Shown here one piece after another: positions 18,402 to 27,209 of a DNA stretch of 64,000 bases. A program made the position numbers and the translations under genes. The notes beneath the pieces were generated by a model. The model saw nothing but the letters and a program-made list of their open reading frames with translations, made no database searches and was not told where the DNA came from. The stretch spans positions 744,001 through 808,000 of the forward strand of contig NZ_JAYGJQ010000002.1 in NCBI RefSeq assembly GCF_035013165.1, in the 5' to 3' direction. The stretch comes from Bacteriovorax sp. PP10. GTDB lineage: Bacteria; Bdellovibrionota; Bacteriovoracia; Bacteriovoracales; Bacteriovoracaceae. How positions within the stretch are numbered: position 1 is the stretch's first letter; the number at the start of each line of letters is the position of its first letter.

Positions 18402-19367
18402 TCAGGAATTTCTTTTTAAAATGAGCTCAGCTTTTTCTTTAAATGCCTTCTTTAAATCTTTATCAGAGATAATTTCAATATCCTGGCCATAAATGAAGAG
18501 AAGACCAATGAATTCGTCAATATTAGTAAATTGACATGTATATTCATCATAATCTTTAGTTTGTTCAGTTATTTCAGCATTAAAGATCCTTTTTTCTGAA
18601 AGGATCTTTTTAGAATCGCCATATACTCGAAATTTTGCTTTTTTCTCGACACCTGAAATGATACCTGATGTATTTTTGAAATACTCTTTAGGATTCCAGT
18701 TCTTCTCAAGTGGATACTTAAAAGTATCCTTAAGATCTTGAACTTTTTCTATTCGGGAGATTTTGTAAGCTCTGATATTTTCCTGTTTGATTTCTTGTTT
18801 GTATGCCATTAGATAAAGATCGTCTCTATACTGAGTAATAGTAAGAGGATAAATATCTATCGTTTTTCCTTTAAGATCTGAATTCCCTTTGTAATCAATA
18901 AGAAGCTTCCTGTTGCCAACGAGAGCTCTTATTATAGTCTCTAGATGGTTGTCATTTTCGCTAGCAGGATCTTTTACTTTTATCTTACAAAGATAGTGGA
19001 ATTTTCTATCGAGATGTTTTGATGAAGCAGTGATTCCATCGGTATCAATTTTAGGAAAGAGGTGTCCGAGTTCTCGGTAAAAATTTAAAATAAATTGTAT
19101 CTCTTGTGTACCTTCGAGATAATTGTACCAATCACATTGATTAAGTTGATAAGATATATTTCCCTCATCATCTTTCATCTCAAGTAAAACTGCTTTTCTT
19201 TGTCCTGAATCTTCCAAAAGTTCTTGTTTGAGTTTATACCACTGGGCCCTTGAAGGTTCACCTAATATGTCTTTAACTTTTTTTTCGGATAAAGATAACC
19301 GTGGAGATCGGCAAATGGTTTGAATAAGGAGGACGACTCTATCAGTTTTGTTACTATCTTTTTTCAT
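18402..19367 (-). CDS. WYL-domain transcriptional regulator
   Basis: A 321-residue protein. A winged-helix-like N-terminus spans about 1-75 (TDRVVLLIQTICRSPRLSLSEKKVKDIL). A WYL domain lies at about 140-215 (LLIDYKGNSDLKGKTIDIYPLTITQYRDDLYLMAY, then RAYKISRIEKV), and a WCX-type C-terminal domain follows at about 235-318. WYL proteins are typical repressors of phage-defence operons and sense nucleic-acid ligands. It is transcribed away from the nuclease gene, with 126 bases between starts holding inverted repeats. It probably controls the 19500-25207 genes and itself. Confidence 0.88.
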   Translation of the reverse strand: MKKDSNKTDRVVLLIQTICRSPRLSLSEKKVKDILGEPSRAQWYKLKQELLEDSGQRKAVLLEMKDDEGNISYQLNQCDWYNYLEGTQEIQFILNFYRELGHLFPKIDTDGITASSKHLDRKFHYLCKIKVKDPASENDNHLETIIRALVGNRKLLIDYKGNSDLKGKTIDIYPLTITQYRDDLYLMAYKQEIKQENIRAYKISRIEKVQDLKDTFKYPLEKNWNPKEYFKNTSGIISGVEKKAKFRVYGDSKKILSEKRIFNAEITEQTKDYDEYTCQFTNIDEFIGLLFIYGQDIEIISDKDLKKAFKEKAELILKRNS

Positions 19368-19383
19368 GCAGAACTTTCGGAAT

Positions 19384-19441
19384 AAGTAATTTTTACTTTA
19401 ATACTAGATCGTTTAAGTTTCTCATTTCTTGAGACAAACTT
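19384..19441. promoter_or_regulatory. Candidate WYL-regulator operator region
   Basis: The divergent intergenic region holds AAGTAA-TTT-TTACTT (19384-19398, perfect) and an imperfect inverted repeat from AAGTTTCTC (19415-19423) to GAGACAAACTT (19431-19441). Both lie between the regulator and the nuclease start, where a shared operator would be expected. Confidence 0.4.
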
Positions 19442-19499
19442 GTAATAAGCTCCAATCAAAGTTCTTTAGCTTGCGGTAATTAATCCGAAAGGAATGGAT

Positions 19500-21392
19500 A
19501 TGAGATATTTAACAAAATCGCGATTTAAAATGGCTCTAGAGTGCCCAACGAAGCTCTATTACACTAAAAAACCAAAGGAGTATGCTGACAGCTCGATTGA
19601 TGATCCATTTATGGAAGCACTCGCCAAAGGAGGGTTTCAGGTCGGGGAGCTGGCGAAGCTTTATTATCCCGACGGTGTGGAAGTTAGAGGCCTTGATTTC
19701 GATAAAACCTGGGAAGAGACTCAGGCGTTATTGAAAAATGAAAATGTGATTATTTACGAAGCTGCCATCAAGTATAAAAATCTTTTTATCAGAATAGATG
19801 TCTTAAAAAAGACTGGAAAAAAAATAGAGCTAATTGAAGCAAAATCAAAGTCCTTTAGCGGAAGTACTTTTGCGACGGATGTTTGGCAGAAAGCCAAACT
19901 TAAGAAAAATGAATATCAGGTCGCTTCTGATTGGAAACCTTATATCTTTGACGTGGCCTTTCAGACCTATGTCCTTAATCTGGCATTTCCAGAGTTTACA
20001 GTCATTCCATTTTTAATGTGTGCAGATAAAGATTTGGTCGCATCTAGTGATGGTTTGAATCAAAAATTTTTAATTGGAAAAGATGAAAAATCTAGAACGA
20101 AAATTACGATCATGGGAAAAACTGATTTATCCTCATTGGGCACGCCTATTTTGACCGCTGTCGACGTTTCTGAAGTTGTAAGTAAAATTCATAACAATAC
20201 TGAAGAAAGTGAAATCTATGGTGAATTAAATTTTAAGGATGCAGTTGCATTTTTTGCTGATCATTATGAAAGAGATGTTCGCATTGTTTCAGAGGTGGAT
20301 AAAGCGTGCAAGGGGTGTGAGTTCAGAACTGATGATAAGAAACTTAAAAATGGTTTTAACGAATGTTGGAAAGCTCATGGATTATCAGCGGAAGAATTGA
20401 ATAAAACTTTTGTGTTTGATATGTGGTATGGCCCAAAAGTTTTGAATGATAAAATTTTTGTTGAAGATCTTGATGAAAATGATTTTGAAGTAAAAGAAAA
20501 TGAGCCCGGCGTTGATGGCCTGAACAGGTCTCAAAGACAATGGCTTCAGATGGATAAAATTATCAGAGATGACGGATCTGAACACAAAGACCAAGACGGT
20601 ATTAATAGAGAGTTTTCAACTTATACCTTTCCATTGCATTTTATAGATTTTGAGACAAGCATGGTGGCCATTCCGTTTAATAAGGGGAGAAGGCCTTATG
20701 AGCAGATGGCTTTTCAATTCTCACATCATGAAATGGATAAGGATGGAAAGTATCATCATGCAGGTGAATGGATATCTACGACACCTGGAGAGTTCCCAAA
20801 TTTTAATTTTGTAAGGGCATTAAAGAAACAGCTCGAAAATGATAATGGTACTATTTTTAGATATTCTAATCATGAAAACACAGTTCTTAGTCAGATTATA
20901 GTTCAATTACAAAAATCTCTTGAACCTGATCGTGAAGAACTAATCAGCTGGATTAAAACAATTACCAAAAACAACGATAAAGTCGGCGGCTGGAAAGGCG
21001 ATCGTTGCATGGTTGATCTTTGTGAAGTTGTTAAGAAATTCTACTATCATCCTGAAACTCACGGATCTAATTCGATTAAATATGTTCTACCTGCAGTTTT
21101 GAAAATGCAGGGGAAGGATCCTGATCCTTATGGTTCGTTACCAGCTATTTTTAGAGATTATGATGCTTCGACGATCGATTTCATTATGAAAAATGATGAT
21201 TCGGGAGATGGTGGGGAGCAATTATCTAATGGTGGAGCTGCGATGATGGCCTATGCATTGATGCAGTTTACGGAAATGAGTGATGAGGAGAGAAGGCTTA
21301 TTAAAGAGGCGCTTTTGAGGTATTGCAAATTGGATACTGAGGCGATGGTTTGGATATATCAATACTTGAGAGGAACGAATGACGATAAATAG
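19500..21392 (+). CDS. DUF2779-type protein: Cas4-like Fe-S nuclease joined to a DEDD exonuclease
   Basis: A 630-residue protein. The N-terminal half has a PD-(D/E)xK site (Asp100 in IRIDVL; Glu113 and Lys115 in LIEAKSKS). Four Cys, Cys15 then Cys270, Cys273 and Cys289, are spaced as in Cas4/AddB Fe-S nucleases. The second half has a DEDD exonuclease site (Asp383 and Glu385 in HFIDFETS, RYSNHENTVL, MVDLCEVVKKF, YCKLDTEAM). The start at 19500 is chosen because AAGGA lies 6 bases before it. The gene overlaps the next by 14 bases. It is likely a two-headed nuclease acting on DNA or RNA ends, the first gene of the WYL-controlled operon. Confidence 0.88.
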   Translation: MRYLTKSRFKMALECPTKLYYTKKPKEYADSSIDDPFMEALAKGGFQVGELAKLYYPDGVEVRGLDFDKTWEETQALLKNENVIIYEAAIKYKNLFIRIDVLKKTGKKIELIEAKSKSFSGSTFATDVWQKAKLKKNEYQVASDWKPYIFDVAFQTYVLNLAFPEFTVIPFLMCADKDLVASSDGLNQKFLIGKDEKSRTKITIMGKTDLSSLGTPILTAVDVSEVVSKIHNNTEESEIYGELNFKDAVAFFADHYERDVRIVSEVDKACKGCEFRTDDKKLKNGFNECWKAHGLSAEELNKTFVFDMWYGPKVLNDKIFVEDLDENDFEVKENEPGVDGLNRSQRQWLQMDKIIRDDGSEHKDQDGINREFSTYTFPLHFIDFETSMVAIPFNKGRRPYEQMAFQFSHHEMDKDGKYHHAGEWISTTPGEFPNFNFVRALKKQLENDNGTIFRYSNHENTVLSQIIVQLQKSLEPDREELISWIKTITKNNDKVGGWKGDRCMVDLCEVVKKFYYHPETHGSNSIKYVLPAVLKMQGKDPDPYGSLPAIFRDYDASTIDFIMKNDDSGDGGEQLSNGGAAMMAYALMQFTEMSDEERRLIKEALLRYCKLDTEAMVWIYQYLRGTNDDK

Positions 21393-24051
21393 TTCTATCG
21401 AATACACTATAAAAGAAATTTACGACTCAGTCACAAAGATGTTGGAAAATGCTAAAATACCTGCGGTTTATTTAAAGAATGAACATCTTGGATTTGATAC
21501 TAAAGATGGTAACTATAGTGAGATGAATCCTGTTTTCAGCTTATTTCAAATTTTTGAAATGGTAGAAAATAAAAGTATTAAACTTCCTACTGTTCAACGT
21601 GGTTTTGTATGGAAAGCTAATCAAATTGAAAATCTATGGGATTCACTGTTAAGAGGATATCCTGTTGGCTGTTTTGTGTTAGCACCAGGACTAGATGGCT
21701 TTGATTTGTTAGATGGGCAGCAACGAGCAACTGCTCTTTGTCTTGGTAATTATCATCATGAAAAAGCAATTGCTGAAGGCGATATTTTGAATAGCTCATA
21801 TGAGAAAATAAGAATATTCATAGATATGGAAAAACCATCTACCGATGATGAAAGTCGTAAATATTTCATAAGGGTGATTACACATTCTCATCCATGGGGA
21901 TTTCAAAAGAAAGAAAACCATAAGACTTTAGAAAGTAATAAAATTCGACAGGCATTAAAAGCATTTAACCTTGATGATGAAAATTACTTTGATCAAGATC
22001 TGGGGAAAATGTGGCCCTTTGATTCAAAAAGACCAATACCTTTAGGGCTTTTTATTGATGCGGCCTTAAATGGTATATCACTTGAAAAATTGACAGAAAC
22101 TATTTCAAATTGGGAGAATCAAAATAAAGAACTAGTTAAATTTTTAAATAAATCATCTAATGATCAAAATTTGAATCATGAAATTTTAGAAAGTGATTAT
22201 CAAGATCCAAATGAAGAGATAAGCAGCATAAGTAATACCGAAAATCTTTTTATTAGAATGAATGCTGGTGGCACTCCTTTGAGCGGGGAAGAGTTAAACT
22301 ATTCAATTTTAAAATCAAATATTAAACTAGAAGTGACAAATATATTAGAGAAAAGCTGTGCTGGGTTTATTAGACCTTCTCGTTTTATTACAATTGCCTA
22401 TAGACTTTTTCAAAATGTGAATTTGATTTCTAGTCCTCAATTAAATAAACGAGAAATTCTTTCAATGAATGTGAAACCTCGACAGTTTCAAGGTGACATT
22501 AGAACAAATAGCGAAGCATTTGGGGAATTTCTTTTAATTTTAGTAAAAGATTTTAAGATCATTGAGAAGGTTAAAAATATTTTAATTTATGATAAAAACA
22601 ACGAAAAAGATATTGGCTTACCAATAATTACAGCTTCAAAGTTTACGGAAAATTCAGCTGAAATAATCTTTATTCTTTTTTATAGATTATATGTGATGAA
22701 TGATAAAATTGATTCGATAGAGAGTCGTCGAAAAGTTATTGGAATAGTTACTTTATTTTCATGGTTTGGGAAAAGTGGAAAGCAAAAGAATCATGCCGCT
22801 TTGTTGCGCAATGTCTGGCCTTGTGTAACAAACATTAAAGAGATGGCACGGTTTTGGTCAAGGGAGACTGTCGCTCGTGCAGGGTTGAAAGATTACGGGA
22901 AAGACGTTTTTATTAATGTTCCAAAATATAAAGAATTAGAAAAAATTGTAACAACAAATTATTTTAAAAACAAAGAAGACTATTCGAAAAATATATATAG
23001 TGAATTTATTTTTAAAATGTTTTTTAATAGAGATGCTATCTTGTACTCTCAAAGAGAGTTTTTATGTACGCAGTATGAGAATCTTTTTAAATCAAGCATA
23101 ATGAGTGATATTAATCTCCCTTTTGATTGGGATCATATTTCTCCAAGTGAGAGAATAGATGGGCAAAGAAAAATCCCTGCAGCGATTCGTGACTGGTATG
23201 GCTCAGTTGGAAATTTTAGGGCTTGGCCATATGGCTGGAACAGGGCAGATGGAAGTAAAAGTCCTAAAGAAAAATTATCTGACTTAAGACTTGAATTAAA
23301 AGATGAAGAAGAAAAATGGTTCAAAAGGGCTGGGCAGCATTCGAAAAGCATTGAACGCTCTGAGTTTCGTCGAAATCTTCCGAAATTTTTATGCTCTTGG
23401 TCTTTTTGTAATAGTGCTTGGAAGGATTTTGATTTTAAGACAGACGAAATTCAGGGAAATACAATTGTAGCAAAGAAACTTAATAAGCTTATTATGGATA
23501 GAAACTTAGATGTCGCAAGAGAATGGTATGAAAAATTAAAAATTGAAGATCTATTGCTTGATTCTGAGTTTGATAATGTTAATTTTTCTAAGTTGTTAGA
23601 TATGAGATCATGGCGTTCAATCAATATTAAAAATGAAAATCCAGAATATTGGGATAAGACAGATGTCGGAATTGAATTGCCGGTTAGTTTAGATGATCAA
23701 GTTACCTTGTTGATTTCTTATGTTGATTCAAAAGATCAATATCCAGCAATAAATCTTTCGGAGGAAAATATTTATGTAGCTTTGAGATTTCAAAGAAATG
23801 AGAGAAATTATTTTTGTAAAGATATGCCAGGTTATATAAGAGATCTTACTGATGCCAATGTTTTCTATATTACGACAGAGGAAAAAATAAATCTTTTATC
23901 ATTTTCAGATGAATCTCATTATCACTTTCTTTGTGATGTTAAAAAATGGATTGAAAATATTCCGGATGAATATTTGGTGAAGTATGGACTTGATAAAGGA
24001 TATATACTTGATCGATTTAAGTTCAGAGTTGTGAATTCAGCTTCAAAGTAG
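21379..24051 (+). CDS. DUF262 / DUF1524-like protein (GmrSD-type restriction enzyme)
   Basis: An 890-residue protein. The N-terminal DUF262 (ParB/Srx-like NTPase) shows the family motifs QRGFVW (73-78) and DGQQR (112-116). A middle region has RMNAGGTPLSGEELNYSIL, also typical of DUF262. An HNH/His-Me-finger site lies near 585-625 (FDWDHISPSER with His586; GSVGNFRAWPYGWNRADGSKSP). GmrSD, BrxU and SspE use this pairing to cut modified or unmarked phage DNA. About 230 residues after the HNH are not recognised. Its start overlaps the Cas4-like gene by 14 bases, so translation is coupled. Confidence 0.87.
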   Translation: MTINSSIEYTIKEIYDSVTKMLENAKIPAVYLKNEHLGFDTKDGNYSEMNPVFSLFQIFEMVENKSIKLPTVQRGFVWKANQIENLWDSLLRGYPVGCFVLAPGLDGFDLLDGQQRATALCLGNYHHEKAIAEGDILNSSYEKIRIFIDMEKPSTDDESRKYFIRVITHSHPWGFQKKENHKTLESNKIRQALKAFNLDDENYFDQDLGKMWPFDSKRPIPLGLFIDAALNGISLEKLTETISNWENQNKELVKFLNKSSNDQNLNHEILESDYQDPNEEISSISNTENLFIRMNAGGTPLSGEELNYSILKSNIKLEVTNILEKSCAGFIRPSRFITIAYRLFQNVNLISSPQLNKREILSMNVKPRQFQGDIRTNSEAFGEFLLILVKDFKIIEKVKNILIYDKNNEKDIGLPIITASKFTENSAEIIFILFYRLYVMNDKIDSIESRRKVIGIVTLFSWFGKSGKQKNHAALLRNVWPCVTNIKEMARFWSRETVARAGLKDYGKDVFINVPKYKELEKIVTTNYFKNKEDYSKNIYSEFIFKMFFNRDAILYSQREFLCTQYENLFKSSIMSDINLPFDWDHISPSERIDGQRKIPAAIRDWYGSVGNFRAWPYGWNRADGSKSPKEKLSDLRLELKDEEEKWFKRAGQHSKSIERSEFRRNLPKFLCSWSFCNSAWKDFDFKTDEIQGNTIVAKKLNKLIMDRNLDVAREWYEKLKIEDLLLDSEFDNVNFSKLLDMRSWRSINIKNENPEYWDKTDVGIELPVSLDDQVTLLISYVDSKDQYPAINLSEENIYVALRFQRNERNYFCKDMPGYIRDLTDANVFYITTEEKINLLSFSDESHYHFLCDVKKWIENIPDEYLVKYGLDKGYILDRFKFRVVNSASK

Positions 24052-24091
24052 AGTAGCTTTAGGGCTTAGTTAAGTTTTAAGGAAGTTATTA

Positions 24092-25207
24092 ATGAAGAAA
24101 GTAGAAGATTTTAGCAACGACATTCAGCTTGAATTAATTAAATTATACTTAAGCACATCGAGTTGGTCACATCGTAAGTTACAACGAGAGATTCTTGGAG
24201 TTGAGGCACATGAGCGAGGTGGTGGCTTCCTTGCCTTGAGAATATTAAGGGCCAATGGAATACTAGACGATTCATTAAAAGGGATCTTTTTAAAAGTTTT
24301 TACGAATGAAGAACTTATACAAAAATTTAATTCTACTAATACGACAGTAAGAGCTAGAGACATAATACAGAATATTTTTAACCAGACTGAGATGCCAACT
24401 CTTGCAAGGAAAACGTATTTATTAACTTGGAATCCTGAAAAATGGAAATGGAGCGATTTAAAAGAAGATTTAAATGAATTTCAAAAAGAAGAGAAATTTA
24501 TTCGTCCTTGGGGATGTGGTAACAATAAATCAATTAAAGAAGGAGATCGAATTTTCTTTATAAAGCTTGGTAAAGAGTTACCCAGGGGAATAATGGCATC
24601 TGGATACGTTGTTAAGGAATCATACTTAGGTAATCACTGGAACGGAGAAAAAGAAAAAGAAGGATTATTTGTGGACGTTGAATTTGATGTTTTTCTCGAT
24701 CCAGAAAATGAACATGAAAACTTTATTAAGTATGAACAGCTTATGGAAGATGACGTTTTTAAATTAAATAGTTGGTCCGTCCATGTATCGGGAACAGTTA
24801 TAGCTGAAGCTGTAGCATCAAAGCTTGAAAATGAATGGCATCCGCGATTTTTAAAAAATATAGGTAGACGTTTTTCCTTAAAAGGAAATTATCGAGAAGG
24901 GAAATCATCTGAATATATTAGTAAAAAATATGAACGTGATGAAAATGCACGAAAGGAGTGTCTGCGAATTAGGGGAGTGATATGCCTTGCTTGCGAAATA
25001 GATTTTCAAGAAAAATATGGCAAAATTGGAAAAGGGTTTATTCATGTTCATCATGTAATACCTCTTTCGGAAAGAGATGCTGAATATAGTCCCGACCCTG
25101 CAACAGACTTAATTCCTCTTTGTCCAAATTGTCATGCAATGATTCACAAGCTAGGAAAACCATATTCTTTAGAAGAATTGATAAAAATTTTAAAATTAAA
25201 TAATTAA
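24092..25207 (+). CDS. EVE-like domain plus HNH endonuclease (modification-dependent restriction type)
   Basis: A 371-residue protein. Residues 1-95 are helical and unrecognised. Residues 107-260 resemble an EVE/PUA-like reader of modified bases (YLLTWNPEKWKWSDLKEDLNEF, FIRPWGCGNNKSIKEGDRIFFIKLG, RGIMASGYVV). Residues 290-355 are an HNH nuclease with CLAC (Cys298, Cys301), HVHHV (His318, His320, His321), DLIPLCPNCHAMIH. Such reader-HNH fusions cut DNA carrying modified cytosine. It starts 40 bases after the DUF262 gene on the same strand, so it is probably the third gene of the operon. AAGGAAG lies 5 bases before the ATG. Confidence 0.87.
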   Translation: MKKVEDFSNDIQLELIKLYLSTSSWSHRKLQREILGVEAHERGGGFLALRILRANGILDDSLKGIFLKVFTNEELIQKFNSTNTTVRARDIIQNIFNQTEMPTLARKTYLLTWNPEKWKWSDLKEDLNEFQKEEKFIRPWGCGNNKSIKEGDRIFFIKLGKELPRGIMASGYVVKESYLGNHWNGEKEKEGLFVDVEFDVFLDPENEHENFIKYEQLMEDDVFKLNSWSVHVSGTVIAEAVASKLENEWHPRFLKNIGRRFSLKGNYREGKSSEYISKKYERDENARKECLRIRGVICLACEIDFQEKYGKIGKGFIHVHHVIPLSERDAEYSPDPATDLIPLCPNCHAMIHKLGKPYSLEELIKILKLNN

Positions 25208-25263
25208 AGGTTTATAGAGTATAGACGTGTAAGTAGCAGCAGACCAGTGATCGCAATTAGATA

Positions 25264-25920
25264 TTAAAGCTTATGTTTAATTAAAAAAATAAATCCTGTT
25301 GCGATAATTATCCATAAAAATAAAAAACCTGTCGCTAGTTTAATTAATTGATTATTCTTTTTTTGGATAATATTCATTTCATTTGTAATTTTTTCGAGCT
25401 GTATTTTAAATTCTTTTTTAGATCGTTCATTCTCTTTTATAAAATCCATTTCAGATACCGAACGAGTGTTTATTAAATCCTTCAGTTTTTCTTGTTCAGA
25501 CACTTGGTTCTCAATATATAGTTTTAATTGAGTTATGGAGGTTTGTTGCTTGTTAAGGCTAGAATAAAGCTTCTCAGTTATTTCTTTGATATTTATATTG
25601 TGCTCAGCAAGATCTGAATGCAGTTTCTCTTCCAATACTTCCATGCTTAAGACGACATCCTGAGTTGTCCTTGTGTTTTCTAAGGATAGTAGTAAGCAAT
25701 TTGTAATGACTTGTGATTGCATTTTTGTAGCAATGGACAACATTTCCTGAGTGTTTGCAATATCTTTTGTATTGTTTGCAAAGATTCGATCAACACAATT
25801 TCTATTTCCAATCTGCACTGATCTAGTTATGGATGTATGGATCAAGTTATCTGTCTGATCCATATGCTGCTTAAGTTTACTTATATTTGTCGTAGGAGAT
25901 ATTTTTAAAGCATTGCTCAT
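25264..25920 (-). CDS. Tail-anchored coiled-coil membrane protein (hypothetical)
   Basis: A 218-residue protein. Residues 1-190 are almost all helix-forming, with heptad-like runs (MEVLEEKLHSDLAEHNINIKEI; KEFKIQLEKITNEMNIIQKKN). One membrane segment ends the protein (LIKLATGFLFLWIIIATGFIFLI), leaving a 4-residue tail. This resembles methyl-accepting-protein or Kinesin-light-chain-like rods, but no known domain is certain. Three bases separate it from the upstream gene 25924-26937, so they form a two-gene operon. It may tether or gate its partner at the membrane. Confidence 0.75.
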   Translation of the reverse strand: MSNALKISPTTNISKLKQHMDQTDNLIHTSITRSVQIGNRNCVDRIFANNTKDIANTQEMLSIATKMQSQVITNCLLLSLENTRTTQDVVLSMEVLEEKLHSDLAEHNINIKEITEKLYSSLNKQQTSITQLKLYIENQVSEQEKLKDLINTRSVSEMDFIKENERSKKEFKIQLEKITNEMNIIQKKNNQLIKLATGFLFLWIIIATGFIFLIKHKL

Positions 25921-25923
25921 TTT

Positions 25924-26937
25924 TTAACCTATTTTTTTTATGGAATTATTTAAAATCTGAGATTTGTCAAAAGCAACGAGCATTAGAAGGTCGTTCATCT
26001 TTATGTCTAATAAATTATCAGCGATACGTAAGTGATTTTTAGATTTTAAGTTGTTTGTAAATTTTGTATTTTGAATAATTACATTTGATGCTAATGATAG
26101 TGTTCTCATAATCTCTGAGTAGTTTATTAAGTATGGATTCTGAGCTAGATAAGATTTTGTTAAATTACTACCTGAAACAATTGAATGAGAAAGTAGTAGA
26201 ATTTCATTTCTTTTGTGATTAACAATTTCTCGATCATGGTTTGTATTATAATATTTAATAAAAATATAAGATCTAATTATTATCTCTGGAATTACAGCTG
26301 ATATTGTATGGCCCGTTATTGTTCTAAGATTGAACTCCTTCTCTATGTAAGCATCCTCTAGCCAACTTGGCATTTTATTGCCATTTAACTCAGCAATTAA
26401 TGTGCTACCAGGTATAGGTAAACTCCTAGAAGTGAAAAAATCTTTGTAAAGATGAAGAAAAAGAATGATCATTGCTTGCTGTATTGATATGTTTGTATTC
26501 CAGTTTGGATGGAGAGTCCCTTTCAAGATACCATGAACTGAATCGATACCAATTTCAGAAGAGTTTCCTCTCATTAAACTGATTGCCTTTGAGATTCGAG
26601 TTAAATCATGTCCATAAGAATAAAGTCGATGATCACCTAAAGAAGCACCAGGAATCTGTTTGTCTATTGGATTATTTTTTAAATCATAATCTTTTAAAAA
26701 GTTTGGTGTACTTGCTTCAGAACAAGATGCTTTAAAATCTTTTCGGTCTGCTCCTCCAACGATTAAATAGTCTGCAGCAGCTCCTGAAAAACCTGCAAGA
26801 AAGGCAATGAGGAAGTCGTACTTATCCCAAGGTAAAGAGGAAGTCTGTAGGCCCTTGATTTGGTTTTCTAATTGGTTTTTTAACTCGAATATTTCTATTA
26901 ATTTGGTTTCTATGTTTTCGTCTTCGTGTTTTTTCAT
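25924..26937 (-). CDS. Hypothetical protein with conserved-looking helical core (first gene of a two-gene operon)
   Basis: A 337-residue protein with no signal peptide. Hydrophobic helices include YDFLIAFLAGFSGAAADYLIVGG, MIILFLHLYKDFF and TISAVIPEIIIRSYIFIKYY. Polar motifs lie between them (GDHRLYSYGHDLTRIS, KGTLHPNWNTN, TGHTISA). The His/Asp content next to membrane-like helices recalls membrane metal-hydrolases of the YdjM/PAP2 sort, but I cannot support that firmly. It is AT-rich like the neighbouring defence genes. It is paired with the tail-anchored coiled-coil gene. Confidence 0.7.
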   Translation of the reverse strand: MKKHEDENIETKLIEIFELKNQLENQIKGLQTSSLPWDKYDFLIAFLAGFSGAAADYLIVGGADRKDFKASCSEASTPNFLKDYDLKNNPIDKQIPGASLGDHRLYSYGHDLTRISKAISLMRGNSSEIGIDSVHGILKGTLHPNWNTNISIQQAMIILFLHLYKDFFTSRSLPIPGSTLIAELNGNKMPSWLEDAYIEKEFNLRTITGHTISAVIPEIIIRSYIFIKYYNTNHDREIVNHKRNEILLLSHSIVSGSNLTKSYLAQNPYLINYSEIMRTLSLASNVIIQNTKFTNNLKSKNHLRIADNLLDIKMNDLLMLVAFDKSQILNNSIKKIG

Positions 26938-27209
26938 TGCCTACATTCCTTTTTTGTTTTCGACATATTAGCAGGCATTAATAAACACTATCGATCTATC
27001 ACCTCAATTCTATCTTTCTGGGTACTTATCTCTTTAAATCGTAAGTTAACAATGTTTAAGGAGACACTAAACTGCCATACAAGTATGGCTATTTATCTTA
27101 AGATTGAGCCTAACAGGAATGACTCCAATTTCTGAATGTTATAGAGTAATTTTTGATTTAAAGGTATTTAACCATCGAACATTTGGGAGTCTGAACTTAG
27201 CCTAGAGCC

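Noticed and set aside
25235-25262. A weak match to the dispersed repeat (GTAGCAGCAGACCAGTGATCGC)
   Set aside because: Only short stretches agree with the core; too weak to call a copy.
26926-27135. A plus-strand 69-codon frame between the two-gene operon and the TetR gene
   Set aside because: It begins inside the 25924-26937 gene on the other strand, has no ribosome binding site and no recognisable features.
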